From: an uncultured Trueperaceae bacterium
GTDB lineage: Bacteria > Deinococcota > Deinococci > Deinococcales > Trueperaceae
Direction: 5' to 3'
Length of the DNA stretch: 64,000 bases
Assembly (NCBI GenBank): GCA_937873495.1
Contig: CALMXZ010000016.1
Location: 112,280 to 176,279 of the forward strand
The position numbers and the translations under genes were made by a program. Shown piece after piece: positions 61,047 through 64,000 of this stretch. Below the pieces are notes generated by a model that was not told where the DNA came from, did not search any database, and saw only the letters and a list, made by a program, of their open reading frames with translations. The first letter of the stretch is position 1. Each line of letters starts with the position of its first letter.

Positions 61047-61467
61047 TCCCGACGCCCGCAAGCGCATCCTCGACATGCTCGCGGCCGGCCGCATCTCGGC
61101 CGACGCCGCTGCCGAGCTCCTCAAGGCCGTCTCCGTGCAGGGGCCGCGCGTGCCCGCCCCGCCGCCGGTGCCGACCCCGCCGCCCACGCCCGCGCGCGGG
61201 GGCGCCCGCATGCTCCGCATCCTCGTCGAGGCCCCCAACACCGGCAACGGTGGCAAGGTCCGCGTGAACGTCCCGCTCGCCCTCGCGAAGTACGCCATGC
61301 GGTTCATCCCGCGTGACACTACGGACGAGCTGAGCGACCAAGGCATCGACCTGGCGCAGTTGCTGCAGGACCTCGGCGACGACCTGCCCCAGGGGCGCTT
61401 GGTGGACATCGAGGCGGAAGACGACTCCGGCGACGCGAAGATCGCCGTGATCGTCGAGGTCGTATGA
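61039..61467 (+). CDS. SHOCT-like domain protein
   Basis: GTG 61039 overlaps the previous gene; 142 residues. The N-terminus (ARKRILDMLAAGRISADAAAELLKAV) is the same kind of helical hairpin as in its upstream and downstream neighbours. A Pro-rich linker (about 38-52) leads to a small alpha/beta domain (MLRILVEAPNTGNGGKVRVNVPLALAKYAMRFIP and QGRLVDIEAEDDSGDAKIAVIVEV). I do not recognise a function. The shared hairpin suggests that the three products interact. Confidence 0.7.
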   Translation: MADPDARKRILDMLAAGRISADAAAELLKAVSVQGPRVPAPPPVPTPPPTPARGGARMLRILVEAPNTGNGGKVRVNVPLALAKYAMRFIPRDTTDELSDQGIDLAQLLQDLGDDLPQGRLVDIEAEDDSGDAKIAVIVEVV

Positions 61468-61564
61468 CGCGGGGAGCGTACGTCCGAGGGGTCCGCCCGC
61501 GTCGGCGCCCACCCGGGGAGCGGCGCCCCGGCGCCCGCCCACCGACCGAACAGGAGTACAGCGG

Positions 61565-61945
61565 ATGAAGATCCTCCCGATGCCGACCGCTTGCCCGGTG
61601 ACGGGCGAGCCCCTCCTCGTGACACGCCTGGAGTGCGACGCCAGCGGCGTCGTCGTCGAAGGGCGCTTCACGCCCAACGAGTTCGCGCTGCTGCCTGCCG
61701 ATCACCTCGAGTTCCTGCGCATCTTCGTCAAGGTGAGGGGGAACCTCAAGGAGGTCGAGCGGGTGCTCGGCCTGAGCTACCCGACGGTGCGGCTCCGGTT
61801 CGAGAAGCTACTCCTGGCGCTCGACTACGAGGTCCCCGGCGACATCCTCGAGGAGCGCACCGGCATCCTCGACCGCCTCGAGGCGGGTGACATCGACGCC
61901 GACGAGGCCGCGAGGAGGCTCAACGCCTTGGCGCGCAAGAGCTAG
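61565..61945 (+). CDS. DUF2089-family protein with degenerate zinc ribbon
   Basis: The 126-residue protein has the DUF2089 layout: an N-terminal ribbon (ACPVTGEPLLVTRLECDASG), EGRFTPNEFALLPADHLEFLRIFVKVRGNLKEVER and a helix-turn-helix (VLGLSYPTVRLRFEKLLLAL), ending in a hairpin ILDRLEAGDIDADEAARRLNAL like that of its neighbours. The family normally has two CxxC pairs; here Thr13 and Ser27 replace the second cysteine of each, leaving Cys10 and Cys24. It is probably a DNA-binding regulator of this cluster that no longer binds zinc. Confidence 0.8.
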   Translation: MKILPMPTACPVTGEPLLVTRLECDASGVVVEGRFTPNEFALLPADHLEFLRIFVKVRGNLKEVERVLGLSYPTVRLRFEKLLLALDYEVPGDILEERTGILDRLEAGDIDADEAARRLNALARKS

Positions 61946-62082
61946 CCGGCCGTCCCCGGCCGGCTGAACGGAAGCTCCGCTAGGCACCCAGAAGCGCGGC
62001 GCAGGACTTGGCAACGTAGGACCAGGCGCTTCGGGGGTGCCCACTTCGCAGCGCAACACTCAAGAAGTCTTAGCGGCTCCGG

Positions 62083-62097
62083 TATACTGGCGACCGC
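62083..62097 (+). promoter_or_regulatory. -10 element of dnaJ
   Basis: TATACT (62083-62088) lies 9 nt before ATG 62098, predicting a leader of at most a few bases. No Shine-Dalgarno sequence and no strong -35 are present. No CIRCE element was seen. Confidence 0.5.
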
Positions 62098-63348
62098 ATG
62101 ACCGACTACTACGCCGTCCTGGAAGTCTCGCGGGACGCAGACAGCAAGACCATCAAAGCCTCGTACCGCAAGCTCGCGATGAGTTATCACCCGGATCGCA
62201 ACCCGGGCGACAAGGCAGTCGAGGAGAAGTTCAAGGCGATCAACGAGGCGTACGCCGTGCTCTCGGACGAGACGCGTCGCTCACGTTACGACCGCTACGG
62301 CACCGTCGACGACAACGCGGTCTTCGGCGGCGACATCTTCGACATCTTCGCTTCCGTCTTCGGCACCAACGTGGCCAACATGTCCGGCGGCCGTGCACGG
62401 GCTGCCGGCCACCCCGGCGAGGACCTGGAGGCGCAGCTCCTGATAACGCTCGAGCAGGCGCGCGAGGGAGCCACCGTCGAGGTCGAGGTGGAACGGCTCA
62501 GGGCCTGCCACCACTGCCACGGTGAGCGCGCTGAGCCGGGCTCGGCCGGCAAGTCGACGTGCCAACGCTGCGGCGGGGCCGGGCAGGTCCGCGTGCAGGC
62601 GCAGTCGATCTTCGGCGCCGTCATCACGACGCGCACGTGCCCCGACTGCCATGGCGACGGCCACGTCATCTCGACCCCGTGCAGGATCTGCAACGGTCGC
62701 GGGCGCGAACGGGGCAAGGACACGGTCGGGGTCACCCTTCCCAAGGGCATCGACGGCGGCTACCGCCTGCGCGTCCCGCGCGAGGGGAACGTCGGCGTGG
62801 ACGGCGGCCCGTCCGGCGACCTCTACCTCTACATCGAGATGCGGCAGCACCAATTCCTGGAGCGCGCCGGCGACGACCTCCACTACACCCTCGAAGTGGG
62901 CATGGCGCAGGCCGCGCTCGGCGCCACCTTCGACGTGCCGACCCTCGAAGGCCAGGAGCGCCTCACCGTCCCGGCCGGCACGCAGCCGGGCAGCGCGTTC
63001 CGGTTGCGCGGCAAGGGGATGCCGCGCCTCAGGCAGACCGGCAACGGCGACCAGGTCGTCGAGGTCAAGGTGGTGGTCCCCACCCGGCTCAGCGCCGAGG
63101 CGCGCGAGCACCTCGCCGCCTACGCCGGGGTGGTTGACGAGGCGGTCGAGGAGCAGGAGACGGTCGCGGAGAAGGTGCGCGACTTCTTCGCTGGCAAGGG
63201 TAAGGGCAAGCGACGCGGACGCGGCAAGGGCCGCGCGGACGACCAGGCGGGCGGCGGCGACGCTACCGGCGGCAGGAGCGTCCAGGGCGGGCGCGAGGAA
63301 GGCCAGGCGGTGAAGGGCGAGGGGCGAGGCCCGCAAGCGAGCGCCTGA
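62098..63348 (+). CDS. dnaJ: Chaperone DnaJ (type I J-domain protein)
   Basis: The 416-residue protein has the J domain (residues 1-70, DYYAVLEVSRDADSKTIKASY, HPD in SYHPDRNPGD), only a short Gly/Phe-type region, a zinc-binding domain with four CxxCxG repeats (CHHCHG, CQRCGG, CPDCHG, CRICNG) and the C-terminal substrate-binding domains (LYLYIEMRQHQFLERAGDDL, GTQPGSAFRLRGKGMPRL). It stimulates DnaK ATPase and binds unfolded proteins. The last 60 residues are an unusual Lys/Arg/Gly-rich extension (KGKGKRRGRGKGR) that may bind nucleic acid. It stands alone, without grpE or dnaK beside it. Confidence 0.95.
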   Translation: MTDYYAVLEVSRDADSKTIKASYRKLAMSYHPDRNPGDKAVEEKFKAINEAYAVLSDETRRSRYDRYGTVDDNAVFGGDIFDIFASVFGTNVANMSGGRARAAGHPGEDLEAQLLITLEQAREGATVEVEVERLRACHHCHGERAEPGSAGKSTCQRCGGAGQVRVQAQSIFGAVITTRTCPDCHGDGHVISTPCRICNGRGRERGKDTVGVTLPKGIDGGYRLRVPREGNVGVDGGPSGDLYLYIEMRQHQFLERAGDDLHYTLEVGMAQAALGATFDVPTLEGQERLTVPAGTQPGSAFRLRGKGMPRLRQTGNGDQVVEVKVVVPTRLSAEAREHLAAYAGVVDEAVEEQETVAEKVRDFFAGKGKGKRRGRGKGRADDQAGGGDATGGRSVQGGREEGQAVKGEGRGPQASA

Positions 63349-63445
63349 GGCCCGACCCGAACGGTCCTGCGGCGATCGCCCCCGATGGGTTCACCCGCGC
63401 ACCGGGACGCCCGTCACCGACCAGCCGACCGAGCCGTGCGGGCCG

Positions 63446-64000
63446 TCACGTTCGTTCCAGCTCGGTTACCACCCCGGCCAGCCACTCCCGCAAGTGTGCG
63501 AAGGCGCCCTCCCCTGCCGCCGCGACACGCACGGTCGGCGCCTCGGCCGGCGAGCGGAACCACGTGAGCTGGCGCTTGGCGTAGTGGACGGTTGCCAGTT
63601 CGACCGCCTCACGGGCCTCGCCCGCGCTCCCGTCACCACGAAGATGGCTCGCCACCTCCTTGTAGCCGATGGCCTGGAGGGCGGTGGGCTGCTCGGGGTA
63701 CTTGCGCAACAGCTCCGCCACCTCAGCCACTAGCCCCGCCTCGAACATGGCCGCCGTGCGCTGTGCGATGCGCGGGCGCAGCTCCGGCATGGCCGGTAGC
63801 AGCTGGGCCGTGGAGTACGAGTACCTGGGCTGAAGCCTCGGGAACGCGCTCGGCGGCCTGCCGGTGGCGCGGAGCACCTCCAGGCTGCGCACGATGCGGC
63901 GGGGGGTCCCGGGGGCCCGCCCCGCGGCGGCCGGCGCCGCCGCGCGGGGGCCCCCCCCTAGCTCGCTGAGGCGGCCCCCCCGCACGGCCGCCCCTAGAGG
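63446..64000 (-). CDS. miaA: tRNA dimethylallyltransferase MiaA, 3' part only
   Basis: The gene reads off the right edge; about 160 C-terminal residues are convincing: PRRIVRSLEVLRATGRPPSA, YSYSTAQLLPAMPELRPRIAQRTAAMFEAGLVAEV-like stretch, AIGYKEVASHL and YAKRQLTWFR, all diagnostic of MiaA, which adds an isopentenyl group to A37 of tRNAs. Upstream of PRRIV (beyond about 63905) the translation turns into Pro/Gly/Ala-rich noise coinciding with long G and C runs, so the last 100 bp may be low-quality assembly. P-loop and N-terminal half lie outside the window. Confidence 0.85.
   Translation of the reverse strand, partial: PLGAAVRGGRLSELGGGPRAAAPAAAGRAPGTPRRIVRSLEVLRATGRPPSAFPRLQPRYSYSTAQLLPAMPELRPRIAQRTAAMFEAGLVAEVAELLRKYPEQPTALQAIGYKEVASHLRGDGSAGEAREAVELATVHYAKRQLTWFRSPAEAPTVRVAAAGEGAFAHLREWLAGVVTELERT

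Noticed and set aside
59997..61625. 542-codon minus-strand frame across the SHOCT/DUF4097 genes
   Set aside because: It spans three plus-strand genes and their gaps; the plus-strand products have coherent, related domains and a consensus promoter.

Overview
The window is high-GC bacterial chromosome and contains the replication-origin neighbourhood. I place it in Deinococcota (Deinococcus-Thermus), possibly near Trueperaceae. Four things support the phylum: a single-stranded DNA-binding protein with two OB folds in one chain; a malate dehydrogenase that I recognise as very like the Thermus enzyme; the gene order dnaA - origin - dnaN - eno - pyk; and many starts with a TANNNT -10 hexamer only 5-9 nt upstream, as expected for leaderless mRNAs. 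The family-level placement is a guess.

Layout. 1-2139 (+): end of a cyclic amidohydrolase, a DapA-fold protein without its Schiff-base lysine, and a GntR/UTRA regulator. 2136-11140 (-): a carbohydrate/acid-sugar operon read from 11140 downward (binding protein, two permeases, LacI regulator, C45 acyltransferase-like hydrolase, FAD oxidoreductase, DUF1537 four-carbon acid-sugar kinase, PdxA2-type dehydrogenase), with a TTGACA box and two tandem LacI-type operators upstream. 11523-20072 (-): a peptide operon (aminotransferase, DppA/B/C, gamma-glutamyltransferase, MmgE/PrpD protein, GntR/FCD regulator) with a TGGTATACCA operator at its promoter. Neither ABC importer has its ATPase in the cluster.

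20323-37529 holds mostly separate units: an LLM flavin oxidoreductase; a DUF4143 ATPase whose start codon lies in a perfect inverted repeat; a MATE exporter; a SIMPL protein; an IrtAB-like siderophore ABC transporter in which one half carries an N-terminal FAD siderophore-reductase domain; a CinA-like/nucleotidyltransferase fusion; a secreted gamma-glutamyltransferase; a META protein; a membrane-anchored EEP phosphodiesterase; and a P1B-4 metal ATPase.

37648-44103 (+) is the least familiar region and my main candidate for an undescribed system: an exported C39 peptidase, an Lnt-like acyltransferase, a small Sec-exported protein whose mature N-terminus carries a double-glycine-leader-like motif, an exported beta-rich protein, a TolC-like protein and a membrane-anchored beta-rich protein, all tightly packed. 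I read it as a possible export-then-process pathway; this is inference.

44278-46232 (+) is rpsF-ssb-rpsR-rplI. 46363-52018 (-) is dnaA, a DnaA-box-rich origin, dnaN, eno and pyk. 52538-56781 (+) is mnmG, a perfect parS site, rsmG, parA and parB. Then come mdh, a Fur-family regulator, a GNAT protein, a SHOCT/DUF4097/DUF2089 regulatory cluster behind a near-consensus promoter, dnaJ, and the 3' part of miaA (-), which runs into a suspicious G/C-homopolymer stretch at the window edge. I saw no tRNA, rRNA, CRISPR array, insertion sequence or prophage.
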